64,000 nt of DNA, from NCBI GenBank assembly GCA_902492455.1, contig CABULH010000004.1:179450-243449 (forward strand). Reading direction: 5' to 3'. This stretch comes from an uncultured Oscillospiraceae bacterium (GTDB taxonomy: Bacteria; Bacillota; Clostridia; Oscillospirales; Acutalibacteraceae). This document shows positions 15,962-23,396 of the stretch, one piece after another (position 1 is the stretch's first letter; every line of letters begins with the position of its first letter). The notes beneath the pieces were generated by a model. The model was not told where the DNA came from, did no database searches, and worked only from the letters and a program-made list of their open reading frames with translations. A program made the position numbers and the translations under genes.

Positions 15962-17026
15962 ATGAGACAGTATAAGGCCGCTTTGGTTGGCTACGGCGGT
16001 ATGGGCCGCTGGCATTATCAGGGAATCTGCAAAACCGACAGGGTTAAAATGATTGGTGTATACGACATCAATCCCCAGCGCATGGCGCTGGCCAAAGAGG
16101 ACGGGATGGAGAAAACATATGCCTCCTATGAGGAGCTGCTGGCGGACGGAGAGATCGACATCGTAGTGGTGGCAACCCCTAACAATTTCCATCTGCCTTT
16201 GGTCTGCCAGGCAATGGAAGCGGGCAAAGCCGTGATCTGCGAAAAGCCGGTGGCTATGTCCAGCGAAGAACTGCAGATCATGATGGACACCTCCGCCCGC
16301 ACCGGCCGGCTGTTCACCATTCATCAAAACCGGCGAGTAGACGCCGATTATATTTTGATGCGGCAAACGGTGGAACAGGGTCTGCTGGGCGACGTATTCG
16401 AGATTGAGTCCAGGGTTACCGGCTCCCGCGGCATTCCGGAAGGATGGCGGCAGTACGAGGTTGCCGGCGGCGGCATGATGCTGGACTGGGGCGTTCATCT
16501 TATTGATCAGCTGGTGATGATGTATGCCGATAAACCGGTGGTTTCCATTCAATGCGACATGTATCATGTGGCGTATAAGGAGTGCGACGACGGTTTCCGG
16601 CTGCTGATGAAATTTCAAAACGGCCCCACCGCCATGGTGGAGGTGGGAACCAGCCACTATGTGGAGGCTCCCCGTTGGTACGTTTGCGGAGACCGAGGCG
16701 CGCTGGTGGTGAACGACTGGAGCTGCAACGGGAAAATCGTCCGCGCCGCCGAGCATGAGGTCACCTGGGAAGAGGAAATCATCTACACCAAAGCCGGCCC
16801 CACTAAAACAATGGCCCCCCGCGCCAAGGACACCATTGAAGAAATCACTCTGAACCCCGATGATTATTGGGCTGATTACGATGCCTTTTACCGCAACGTG
16901 GCGGCGGCTCTGGACGGCACTGAGGAAATCCGGGTGAAGCCTGCGGAAGCCATGCGTGTGACAAAAATCATGGAAGCTGCCTTTGAATCCGACCGCAAGC
17001 AGGAAATCGTTCACTGCCATATTTAA
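15962..17026 (+). CDS. Gfo/Idh/MocA-family NAD(P)-dependent oxidoreductase
   Basis: A 354-residue dehydrogenase. The N-terminal Rossmann domain has VGYGGMGRWHYQG and the conserved ICEKPVAMS (EKP with catalytic Lys). The C-terminal domain has GGGMMLDWGVHLIDQLVMM with the catalytic D-x-x-x-H. ATG 15962 follows GGAAGGG with 10-base spacing; an in-frame ATG at 15953 abuts it. The gene sits between an isomerase/epimerase and a ThuA-like gene. Family members oxidise sugars or glycosides, commonly at C3, which would fit an oxidative deglycosylation role. That role is inferred. Confidence 0.9.
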   Translation: MRQYKAALVGYGGMGRWHYQGICKTDRVKMIGVYDINPQRMALAKEDGMEKTYASYEELLADGEIDIVVVATPNNFHLPLVCQAMEAGKAVICEKPVAMSSEELQIMMDTSARTGRLFTIHQNRRVDADYILMRQTVEQGLLGDVFEIESRVTGSRGIPEGWRQYEVAGGGMMLDWGVHLIDQLVMMYADKPVVSIQCDMYHVAYKECDDGFRLLMKFQNGPTAMVEVGTSHYVEAPRWYVCGDRGALVVNDWSCNGKIVRAAEHEVTWEEEIIYTKAGPTKTMAPRAKDTIEEITLNPDDYWADYDAFYRNVAAALDGTEEIRVKPAEAMRVTKIMEAAFESDRKQEIVHCHI

Positions 17027-17071
17027 TACTTGTCTTCTGTTTTTCTTTTGTCCGGCGACGGACGAGACAAA

Positions 17072-17113
17072 GGTGCAAGATTTTTGATGCACTCGCATGA
17101 AAAATCTTGCACC
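17072..17113. repeat. Long perfect inverted repeat between dehydrogenase and ThuA genes
   Basis: A 14-bp perfect stem (17072-17085 with 17100-17113) encloses a second stem ATGC/GCAT after one G-G mismatch. There is no U-tract on the plus strand, so it is not a good terminator for the upstream gene; the minus side has only TTTG. It may stabilise mRNA or act as a protein-binding or miniature repeat. No second copy was seen in this window. Confidence 0.6.
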
Positions 17114-17204
17114 CAAACGATGGAAAACATTTCTAAGCCGCTCTGCGGTCGTGTTTTTTCATTGTTCAGCAGATAGTATTTAACCACGGAAAAGAGGCTG
17201 CGCT

Positions 17205-17951
17205 ATGATCCGCGTTACCGTTTGGAACGAGAATTACCATGAAAAAGAAATTCCGGAAGTTACCCAGCTCTATCCAGGAGGTCTGCATACCTATATCGCC
17301 GCTTATCTCAACACCCTGGACGGAATCGAGGCCCGCACCGCCACGTTGGACGAACCGGAATGCGGGTTGAGCGACGAGGTGTTGGAAAACACCGATGTGC
17401 TGATCTGGTGGGGTCATGCGCTCCATCATCAGGTACCCGACGAGATCGCTGCCAAAGTGGTGAACCGGGTACTGAGAGGCATGGGTTTCATTGCCCTCCA
17501 CTCTGCTCACTACAGTAAGCCTTTTACCAGGCTGATGGGGACATCCTGTTCTCTCCGCTGGCGTGATAATGAGTTCGAGCGCGTTTGGTGCGTCAATCCC
17601 GGCCACCCCATCGCGGAAGGAATTCCTCCCTGCTTTGTACTGGAAAAAGAAGAAATGTACGGCGAATTTTTTGATGTTCCACAACCAGACGAGCAGGTTT
17701 TCATCGGCTGGTTCCGCGGCGGTGAAATATTCCGTTCCGGCTGCTGCTGGCACCGCGGCGCCGGTAAAGTCTTCTATTTTCAGCCCGGTCATGAGACCAA
17801 TGCTTCCCTCAATAATCCTCATATTTTGCGAATCATCAGCAATGCCGTTCGCTGGGCGAAACCGGTCAATATCCGCCCCAATGTCGATTGCCATCATTAT
17901 GATGAAACCACGGAAGAACGGTTTGCCGCCGGGTTGGACGAGATTTATTAA
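17205..17951 (+). CDS. ThuA-domain protein (trehalose-utilisation-like)
   Basis: A 248-residue ThuA-like protein with a glutamine-amidotransferase-like fold (VTVWNENYHE ... DVLIWWGHALHHQVPDE ... GFIALHSAHYSKPF ... KVFYFQPGHET). These match the family signature of W-G-H and A-L-H-S followed by F-Q-P-G-H-E. ATG 17205 follows AAAAGAGGC at good spacing. ThuA proteins accompany Gfo/Idh/MocA dehydrogenases in trehalose/sucrose oxidation operons (thuAB) and in glycoside-oxidation clusters; their exact role is unsettled. This is the last gene of the cluster. Confidence 0.88.
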   Translation: MIRVTVWNENYHEKEIPEVTQLYPGGLHTYIAAYLNTLDGIEARTATLDEPECGLSDEVLENTDVLIWWGHALHHQVPDEIAAKVVNRVLRGMGFIALHSAHYSKPFTRLMGTSCSLRWRDNEFERVWCVNPGHPIAEGIPPCFVLEKEEMYGEFFDVPQPDEQVFIGWFRGGEIFRSGCCWHRGAGKVFYFQPGHETNASLNNPHILRIISNAVRWAKPVNIRPNVDCHHYDETTEERFAAGLDEIY

Positions 17952-17960
17952 GCATATAAA

Positions 17961-18001
17961 CAAAAGCGAACCTCCCTTTGAGAAAAGGAGGTTCGCTTTT
18001 G
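17961..18001. terminator. Bidirectional terminator between ThuA and methyltransferase genes
   Basis: A 15-bp perfect stem (17961-17975 with 17987-18001) and 11-base loop with A- and T-rich borders serve the convergent genes on both sides. Confidence 0.85.
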
Positions 18002-18008
18002 TTTTACA

Positions 18009-18794
18009 TCAGCTGTTTCGTACGGCATCAATGTATTCCAGACAATACTCGTCCTGCCCCAATATCGCCTCGGCGGTGAGCAGAGCGCTGCGGACTTTGG
18101 CCGAATTCACATCCAGAATCGCTCCGTCCAGGCCCCAGGACAAGGCCATGGCCAGAAACATGCCGTTCAAATTGGCCCTTTGCGGCAGTCCGAAAGAAAT
18201 GTTGGAAAGGCCGCAAAGTGTTCTAACCTCCGGTATCCGTTCCTTCACCAGCCAAATGGATTCCAATGCCGCCTGGGCGGCGCGGTCCGAGGTTGCCACC
18301 GATTCCGCCAGGACATCAATCCAGATATGATGAGCCGGTATCCCTGCTTTTGTCAGCTTATCCGCCAGGCTTTCGGCATTGTCCGTCCGCTGCCGCGGAT
18401 CCAGAGGAATACGCCCGTCCGCCATGGGCAGACAGACCACCCCGGCATTGGTATCCCGTATCAGGGGCAGCAGCGCGTCATACCGCCCGTCCAAGGTAAT
18501 AGAATTCACCATCACCGGACGATTTCCCACATGAGGAAGCACCTGAACAAGTACGTCGATATTGGGAGAGTCCAGCATGATGCCGCAGGTTGACTCTTTC
18601 AGTGCCATACCCACCACCCGAAGCAGCTCCTTCGGCTCAGCTTCTCCCAACATCGCCGTATTGATATCCAGATACTCTGCTCCGCCCTTGGCCTGATCCC
18701 GTATCAGTTGAATCAGAGCGGGGTCATCTCTGTCTTTCATGGCAGCCAGAGTTTTGGGAATAGAGCTGTTCAGCTTCTCGCCTATTTTTAACAT
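18009..18794 (-). CDS. Pterin-binding methyltetrahydrofolate:corrinoid/homocysteine methyltransferase-type protein
   Basis: A 261-residue single-domain dihydropteroate-synthase-fold TIM barrel. Strands include IGEKLNSS, GAEYLDINTAM, CGIMLDSPN, RPVMVNSITL and CGLSNISFGLPQRANLN. The NSI and SNISFGLP motifs are those of methyl-THF:corrinoid methyltransferases (AcsE/MetH pterin domain), with a conserved D-x-N near the start. It transfers a methyl group between methyl-THF and a cob(I)amide-carrying protein. It starts 3 bp after the upstream homocysteine methyltransferase/MTHFR gene, so they are co-transcribed. No corrinoid protein gene is in the window. Confidence 0.88.
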   Translation of the reverse strand: MLKIGEKLNSSIPKTLAAMKDRDDPALIQLIRDQAKGGAEYLDINTAMLGEAEPKELLRVVGMALKESTCGIMLDSPNIDVLVQVLPHVGNRPVMVNSITLDGRYDALLPLIRDTNAGVVCLPMADGRIPLDPRQRTDNAESLADKLTKAGIPAHHIWIDVLAESVATSDRAAQAALESIWLVKERIPEVRTLCGLSNISFGLPQRANLNGMFLAMALSWGLDGAILDVNSAKVRSALLTAEAILGQDEYCLEYIDAVRNS

Positions 18795-18797
18795 TCG

Positions 18798-20546
18798 TTA
18801 TTCTCCTCTCCGAAAATCGGATGTTTCACTTTCCCGTATATAACGGACAACCGCTCGGGCATAGGCTGTTTTTTTCAGTGGCGTCATCACATAGTATCCG
18901 CCGCATACGGAACGAATCGCATCGATGATGCTTCGGCAATATGTCAGGCTGATCTCCATGGTTTTCTCCGGCCCCTGATCCCGCAGTGCCGTCACCACCT
19001 CATCCGGAATTTCTATGCCGGGCAGTTCATTATTCAGAAAGACGGCGTTGCGATAGCCAGCCACCGGCAGAATACCTGCCATCAAGCGGCAGGACAGCTT
19101 CTCCCCCGCCGTCTGAAACCGCCGGATGTTCTCCTGAGAAAAAAGCGGCTGTGTAAATAAGCCGACTGCTCCATTTTCGATCTTTTTTTCCGCCCTTTTT
19201 AACTCCGCATCAAAATTTGCCGCGTTGATATTCAGCGCGCCGTACAGCCGATAAGGCGTATCAGGAAATATCTCTTTATTCAAGCTGCTGATAAACCGCA
19301 TCAGTTGCCAGGAATTCATGCCGAATACGCTTTTGGCAGCGGAGCGGTCCTCCGCAGGCACCGGATCTCCGGTTATAGCGAGAATATGCCGTAACCCTAA
19401 AATATTGCCCGCCACCAGATCGCCCTTCATGGCGATTTGATTTCGGTCCCGGCAGCAGAGGTGGGGAATCGTGGGAATACCGGCTTCCCGCTGAATCATC
19501 CCTGCGATCATCAGACTATTGGAGCGGGTTTTGGCCATAGGGGAATCTGGAATAGTGATAAAATCTGCTCCGGCCTCCTTCATCTGTCGGCTGGCGTCCA
19601 AAGCATATCGCATATCGGTGTCTGCCGGGGGACTGATCTCTACCGCTACAATGGTATGACCGGAATCAACCGAATGCGATGCCGATTCCGGTTTTTGGGG
19701 TGGTTTTGACGGCCGAACCATCTCTACCCGACCGCTTCCCGTCCGCAACGCGGCAGCCACGGCCGCAATATGCGCGGGGGTAGTGCCGCAGCACCCCCCC
19801 ACCACCGCCGCACCGGCGGCTCTCAGTTGTTTCACTTTATCGGCGAAGTAGGCGGGATTGTCCACATAAACGCATCGGCCGTTTATATTGGCGGGATAAC
19901 CGGCATTGGGCATGGCGGATATTCGATAACGTCCATCCGTTTTTTTCAGCAAATCCAGCATATGAGCCGGACCGCATATGCAATTTAATCCCACTATATC
20001 GGCACCCAGGGATACCGCTTCGTCAAACAGATCGAGGTAATAGCGGCCTGTTCTGGTATATCCATCCTGTGTAACGGCAAAAGAAGCGATAATCACTGCA
20101 GCCGCATTTCTGGATTTAATTTGCTGAAATGCCTCTCCGCAGGGCGTCACGTCCCCAAGGGTTTCAAACAGAAAATGGGAAGCTCCCATTTCCAAAAATA
20201 CCGCGGCAATTGCCGAATACTCCTCCGCCGCTCTTTCCTCCGGCACCGGACCGATATCTGCGAATACCTGGATATTTTTCCCTTCCGCGGCTTGGGTAGC
20301 AAGAGTATAGCCATTTATCAGCACCTTCCGCAGCACCTGCGGCTCGGTGGTCAGCCGGCTGTTGGCGCCATAGGTATTGGTTTTGATCGCTCGAGCACCG
20401 CTTTCGATGTATTCCCGGTGGATGCGCAGAACCATCTCGGGATCTTTCAAGTTTGCCAGCTCCGGATAACCTGTCTTTTCTTCAGCAGACATCATCGAAT
20501 CATAATAGGTGCCGAAGGCACCGTCGAACAACAGCGGCTGTTCCAT
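18798..20546 (-). CDS. Bifunctional homocysteine S-methyltransferase / 5,10-methylenetetrahydrofolate reductase
   Basis: A 582-residue fusion like Bacillus YitJ. Residues about 1-280 are a homocysteine S-methyltransferase barrel (LLFDGAFGTYYDS ... TNTYGANSRL ... VGLNCICGP ... VVGGCCGTTPAH), with the zinc cysteines in NC and GGCCG. Residues about 300-582 are an FAD-dependent MTHFR barrel (VAVEISPP ... IPDSPMAKTRSNSL ... ILAITGDPVP ... GLFTQPLF). ATG 20546 is chosen over ATG 20552 because GGGAGG then has 9-base spacing. It forms methyl-THF and passes the methyl to homocysteine with the downstream pterin-binding protein. Confidence 0.92.
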   Translation of the reverse strand: MEQPLLFDGAFGTYYDSMMSAEEKTGYPELANLKDPEMVLRIHREYIESGARAIKTNTYGANSRLTTEPQVLRKVLINGYTLATQAAEGKNIQVFADIGPVPEERAAEEYSAIAAVFLEMGASHFLFETLGDVTPCGEAFQQIKSRNAAAVIIASFAVTQDGYTRTGRYYLDLFDEAVSLGADIVGLNCICGPAHMLDLLKKTDGRYRISAMPNAGYPANINGRCVYVDNPAYFADKVKQLRAAGAAVVGGCCGTTPAHIAAVAAALRTGSGRVEMVRPSKPPQKPESASHSVDSGHTIVAVEISPPADTDMRYALDASRQMKEAGADFITIPDSPMAKTRSNSLMIAGMIQREAGIPTIPHLCCRDRNQIAMKGDLVAGNILGLRHILAITGDPVPAEDRSAAKSVFGMNSWQLMRFISSLNKEIFPDTPYRLYGALNINAANFDAELKRAEKKIENGAVGLFTQPLFSQENIRRFQTAGEKLSCRLMAGILPVAGYRNAVFLNNELPGIEIPDEVVTALRDQGPEKTMEISLTYCRSIIDAIRSVCGGYYVMTPLKKTAYARAVVRYIRESETSDFRRGE

Positions 20547-20607
20547 AGCCATTCCCCTCCCTGGTGGGAAAATTATATCATGCCGCAGTAAAATTGTAAA
20601 TGCACAC

Positions 20608-20645
20608 AAAAAAGCCCGGAGACGGCATTGATCCGCCTCCGGGAA
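20608..20645 (-). terminator. Terminator after the CobW-type gene
   Basis: The stem CCCGGAG-A-CGG / CCG-C-CTCCGGG has one mismatch and is followed on the minus strand by a run of six U. It separates the corrinoid pair upstream from the homocysteine methyltransferase/MTHFR gene. Confidence 0.75.
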
Positions 20646-20664
20646 TCCTATTCGTCTATTTCAC

Positions 20665-20760
20665 CTACGCCATACCGTATTTGGTGAGCATATCCCGTGT
20701 GAATTGCAGCAATCCTATTTTTTCATACACATAACGTTTTTTCTCAGGATAGGCTGATAA
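20665..20760 (-). other. In-frame open tail after the CobW stop codon
   Basis: Directly after the TGA of the CobW-type gene the same frame stays open for 31 codons up to a TAG, reading protein-like sequence (YPEKKRYVYEKIGLLQF). It may be a vestige of a longer C-terminus cut by a nonsense change, or chance. An open run of this length is not statistically surprising. Confidence 0.3.
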
Positions 20761-21681
20761 TCAGCGTTCAATTTCCAACCGATAAGGCACCCCTCGGCAG
20801 GCCGCCTCCATAGCCCGGAACGCCGGCTGGCCCTGACCGGCTAAAACCACCAATCTCCCCACAGCTTTGGGTTCGCCATTATAAGGGGTAATTTTGACAA
20901 GTCCGCTGACGCAATCAACAAGATAAAGCCGGCCCTCCAGCCGCACAAATCCCTTGATACGATGCGTATTGGCGGCAAAACTCTCCAGCAGCGTCTCCAA
21001 TTCCCGCTTCGGCATAGCAGGATCCATGCACAGTATATAGCTTTGCACAGACAAATCCCGGGTATGGGGCGAGGGATCCCTCGGTATCGGATTCGGGTGC
21101 AACAGATGTTCCCGCCATTCACCAGGAATGCGGCCACTGCTGGTTTCCAGCACCGGCACACCTGGACGTGCGGCACGTATGGCTGCCAGCATATTGCGGG
21201 TTTGGACCGGGGTTGCCAAATCTATTTTGTTAAGCACCACCACATCACTGACAGCCAGCTGCTTACGACAAGCCAGGGCGGTCACATATACCTTGCTGAA
21301 ATTCAGCGCATCCACCACACAGATGCATCCCCGATAATCCACAGACTGGGAGGAGGACAGCCCGGAAAGGACTTCCCGAATATTGGTAGGGTCAGAAAGG
21401 CCTGAGGTTTCCACCAACACCACATCCGGCTGATCCTCCAACAGCCCGGTCAGCGCGTGCTCAAACTGTTCCAAACGGCAGGCGCAGAAAATAGAACCGC
21501 TGTGAATGGATTCCAGCTTGGCATGAAGCTCCCGCAGAAGCTGGCCGTCCACATCTTCACGACCGAATTCATTGATGACCATCGCCAGCTTTTTCCCATG
21601 GAATAACCGCACAAACTGCTGCAGAAAGGTGGTTTTGCCCGCTCCCAGAAAACCGGTAATCAAATAGAGCGCACTTTTCAT
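20761..21681 (-). CDS. CobW/G3E-family GTPase (metallochaperone)
   Basis: A 306-residue P-loop GTPase. Visible are Walker A GFLGAGKTT (residues about 9-17), NEFGREDVDG, VLVETSGLSDP (Walker B/switch) and VVLNKIDL (NKxD specificity motif). The usual metal-binding CxCC motif is reduced to FCACR, which keeps two cysteines. The C-terminal CobW domain (RIKGFVRLEGRLYLVDC) is present. ATG 21681 overlaps the stop of the upstream URO-D gene by 4 bp, so the two are translationally coupled. In corrinoid methyltransferase operons such proteins are thought to help metallate or activate the partner enzyme. Confidence 0.9.
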   Translation of the reverse strand: MKSALYLITGFLGAGKTTFLQQFVRLFHGKKLAMVINEFGREDVDGQLLRELHAKLESIHSGSIFCACRLEQFEHALTGLLEDQPDVVLVETSGLSDPTNIREVLSGLSSSQSVDYRGCICVVDALNFSKVYVTALACRKQLAVSDVVVLNKIDLATPVQTRNMLAAIRAARPGVPVLETSSGRIPGEWREHLLHPNPIPRDPSPHTRDLSVQSYILCMDPAMPKRELETLLESFAANTHRIKGFVRLEGRLYLVDCVSGLVKITPYNGEPKAVGRLVVLAGQGQPAFRAMEAACRGVPYRLEIER

Positions 21682-23051
21682 TTTGTTAGCGCCGCCACAG
21701 CGTCCTTAAGTGCGGCGTCCAACTCCTCCCTGGTGGGAATAATGGAGGAAAATTTTAATTCCCCGTCGATATAAATGGAAGGCAGATGCGCCACGCCCAT
21801 TTTTTTGCAGCGGGCAATATTCTCCTTGACAGTAAACTTATACTCCACCATATCGATGGCATCCCCAAAACGGGCCTTCGCTTCGTTGGCGGCTCCCATC
21901 ATATATGTGCAGGCCGCACAGGTTGCGCTGTCCAGAGTAAACACCTCCATGAGCGGCTTAACAAGAGACGCATAGTCGGGCAGTTCCACCGGAATATCTT
22001 CCTCAGCGGCCACATAGTTTTTCAGCATTTCCCGCACTTCAGCGGTATTCCAGATAGCCTGGGCCACCGCAATGCCGTTGTCCACCGGGACGGCATAGGG
22101 CATATCACAGCCGGGCGCCACAATCAGGTTGCGGGTATCATCTACGCTGTCCAACAGATCAAGAACACATTTCATATTGTCCTGCTGATTGCCGTGGAGC
22201 ATCACAGAAGTCAGCGGGATATTTCCGCCGATAGCGATATTGTACTTGTCCGTGATCGTCTTAGCGGCGGGAAGGCTCACATTTTCGTCAATGGAAATGG
22301 AATCCGGACCCGTCTGGCACATCACCTCGATATTGCGGGTAGCGTCACCGCAGACAAAGAAGGATGAGAACGCTCCTTTCACACGAATATGATTAAACAG
22401 ATCTTTAAAAGAGGCGGACAGGAAATCCTCAAAATGAGCGGAAGATACCTGGGAAACCAGCGGATCTACCACCGCGATAACATCCATTCCCGCTTTAATA
22501 TACAATTCCGCCATGCGCTTGCCCACAGCGGTACAGTACTCCAATAGGTTCAGGACAAACTCTTCGTCGTCGAACATATCCATAAAAATATCGTTGCCCC
22601 GCAGATGGGAAGCCAACGTAAAGGGACCGCAGATCAATCCATACAGCGCCGTGGTTTCCCCCACAGCCGCCTTCATCCGGCGCATCACCTCCAGCACCAT
22701 AGGCAGCCGGCCATCATCCGCTGTGGGAATGGTACATTTGCAGGGCACTACCGGATTTTCTTCCAACGGGTGGGTCTTAACGGACGGAGGACCGTCCTTA
22801 GTCCATACCAGATCACAGCCCAAAATTTCCGCTTCCAGCTGCAGATCAAACACCACCGGCTGCCCGCAGGGCCGATAAAGCTTGTTAACCTCCAGCAGGG
22901 ATGCCAGCAGCTTGTTCCCGTCGGTCAAAACCTCCTCGGCGTCATAGCCCAACAGCAAACCGGCATGAACACCGGCAAAGGGCACCCACGGCACCTGCTC
23001 GGTCTTTTCATGGCGGAGAGTTGCCAGAACTAAATCTTTTGGCTGCATCAT
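21678..23051 (-). CDS. Uroporphyrinogen-decarboxylase-family methyltransferase fused to a thioredoxin-like domain
   Basis: About 457 residues. Residues 1-350 are a URO-D/MtaA-type barrel (VPWVPFAGVHAG ... YGLICGPFTLASHL ... ISIDENVSL ... LIVAPGCDMP). In MtaA-type enzymes zinc is held by H-x-C plus a later C; here the first part reads FFVCGD, so Cys is kept but His is replaced by Phe, while the GCDMP cysteine is kept. Residues about 370-457 resemble a thioredoxin/glutaredoxin fold with CAAC and a cis-Pro-like HLPSIYIDG. Of three close ATGs, 23051 has the best spacing from AAAGGAG. Likely a corrinoid-linked methyl transferase; the methyl donor is unknown. Confidence 0.85.
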   Translation of the reverse strand: MMQPKDLVLATLRHEKTEQVPWVPFAGVHAGLLLGYDAEEVLTDGNKLLASLLEVNKLYRPCGQPVVFDLQLEAEILGCDLVWTKDGPPSVKTHPLEENPVVPCKCTIPTADDGRLPMVLEVMRRMKAAVGETTALYGLICGPFTLASHLRGNDIFMDMFDDEEFVLNLLEYCTAVGKRMAELYIKAGMDVIAVVDPLVSQVSSAHFEDFLSASFKDLFNHIRVKGAFSSFFVCGDATRNIEVMCQTGPDSISIDENVSLPAAKTITDKYNIAIGGNIPLTSVMLHGNQQDNMKCVLDLLDSVDDTRNLIVAPGCDMPYAVPVDNGIAVAQAIWNTAEVREMLKNYVAAEEDIPVELPDYASLVKPLMEVFTLDSATCAACTYMMGAANEAKARFGDAIDMVEYKFTVKENIARCKKMGVAHLPSIYIDGELKFSSIIPTREELDAALKDAVAALTK

Positions 23052-23057
23052 ATTCAT

Positions 23058-23396
23058 TCTCCTTTATTCTCCAATGAAGTTTATCCGCTTTCTTAATTTA
23101 TAGTATAACGAACAAGGCGTCAGCCTGGATTGTAGGATGTATGTTTTTTTTGGAATATATTCCGAATTTTAATTTTAAGAATGAATGTTTGCCCAGCCGT
23201 GGAATCTGCGCCACAGTTATTTGAGCATATTAACAAATTTATATATCTTAGTTGAATAATATATAACAAGAAATCATGAACTTCCCTTTTTCAGGTTGCT
23301 TTTCCAGATTTTCAGAGTATAATAGAACATAGTTGTTACAAAATTGTAACCAGTTGATGGCTGTGAATCCATCCTAATTCAAGGGAGTGATGCCCC
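23058..23396. other. AT-rich divergent intergenic region with two palindromes
   Basis: This 339-bp AT-rich region separates the corrinoid operon (leftward) from the M23 peptidase (rightward). It holds a 12-bp palindrome GGAATATATTCC (23152-23163) and an inverted repeat GTTACAA-AA-TTGTAAC (23335-23350), both of operator type. A TATACT-like -10 for the leftward operon is at 23102-23107, without a clear -35. No gene is seen. Confidence 0.5.
23296..23323 (+). promoter_or_regulatory. Promoter of the M23 peptidase gene
   Basis: TTGCTT (23296-23301), 16-bp spacer, TATAAT (23318-23323). The inverted repeat at 23335-23350 falls at the predicted transcription start, suggesting repressor control. Confidence 0.65.

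Noticed and set aside
15914..17116. 400-codon minus-strand frame opposite the Gfo/Idh gene
   Set aside because: It is a shadow of a clear dehydrogenase gene, with no recognisable motif or start signal.
20761..20763. TGA at the end of the CobW-type gene considered as selenocysteine
   Set aside because: Only a short GCTGA/TCAGC hairpin overlaps it; no bacterial SECIS-like structure follows, and the encoded tail has no selenoprotein context.
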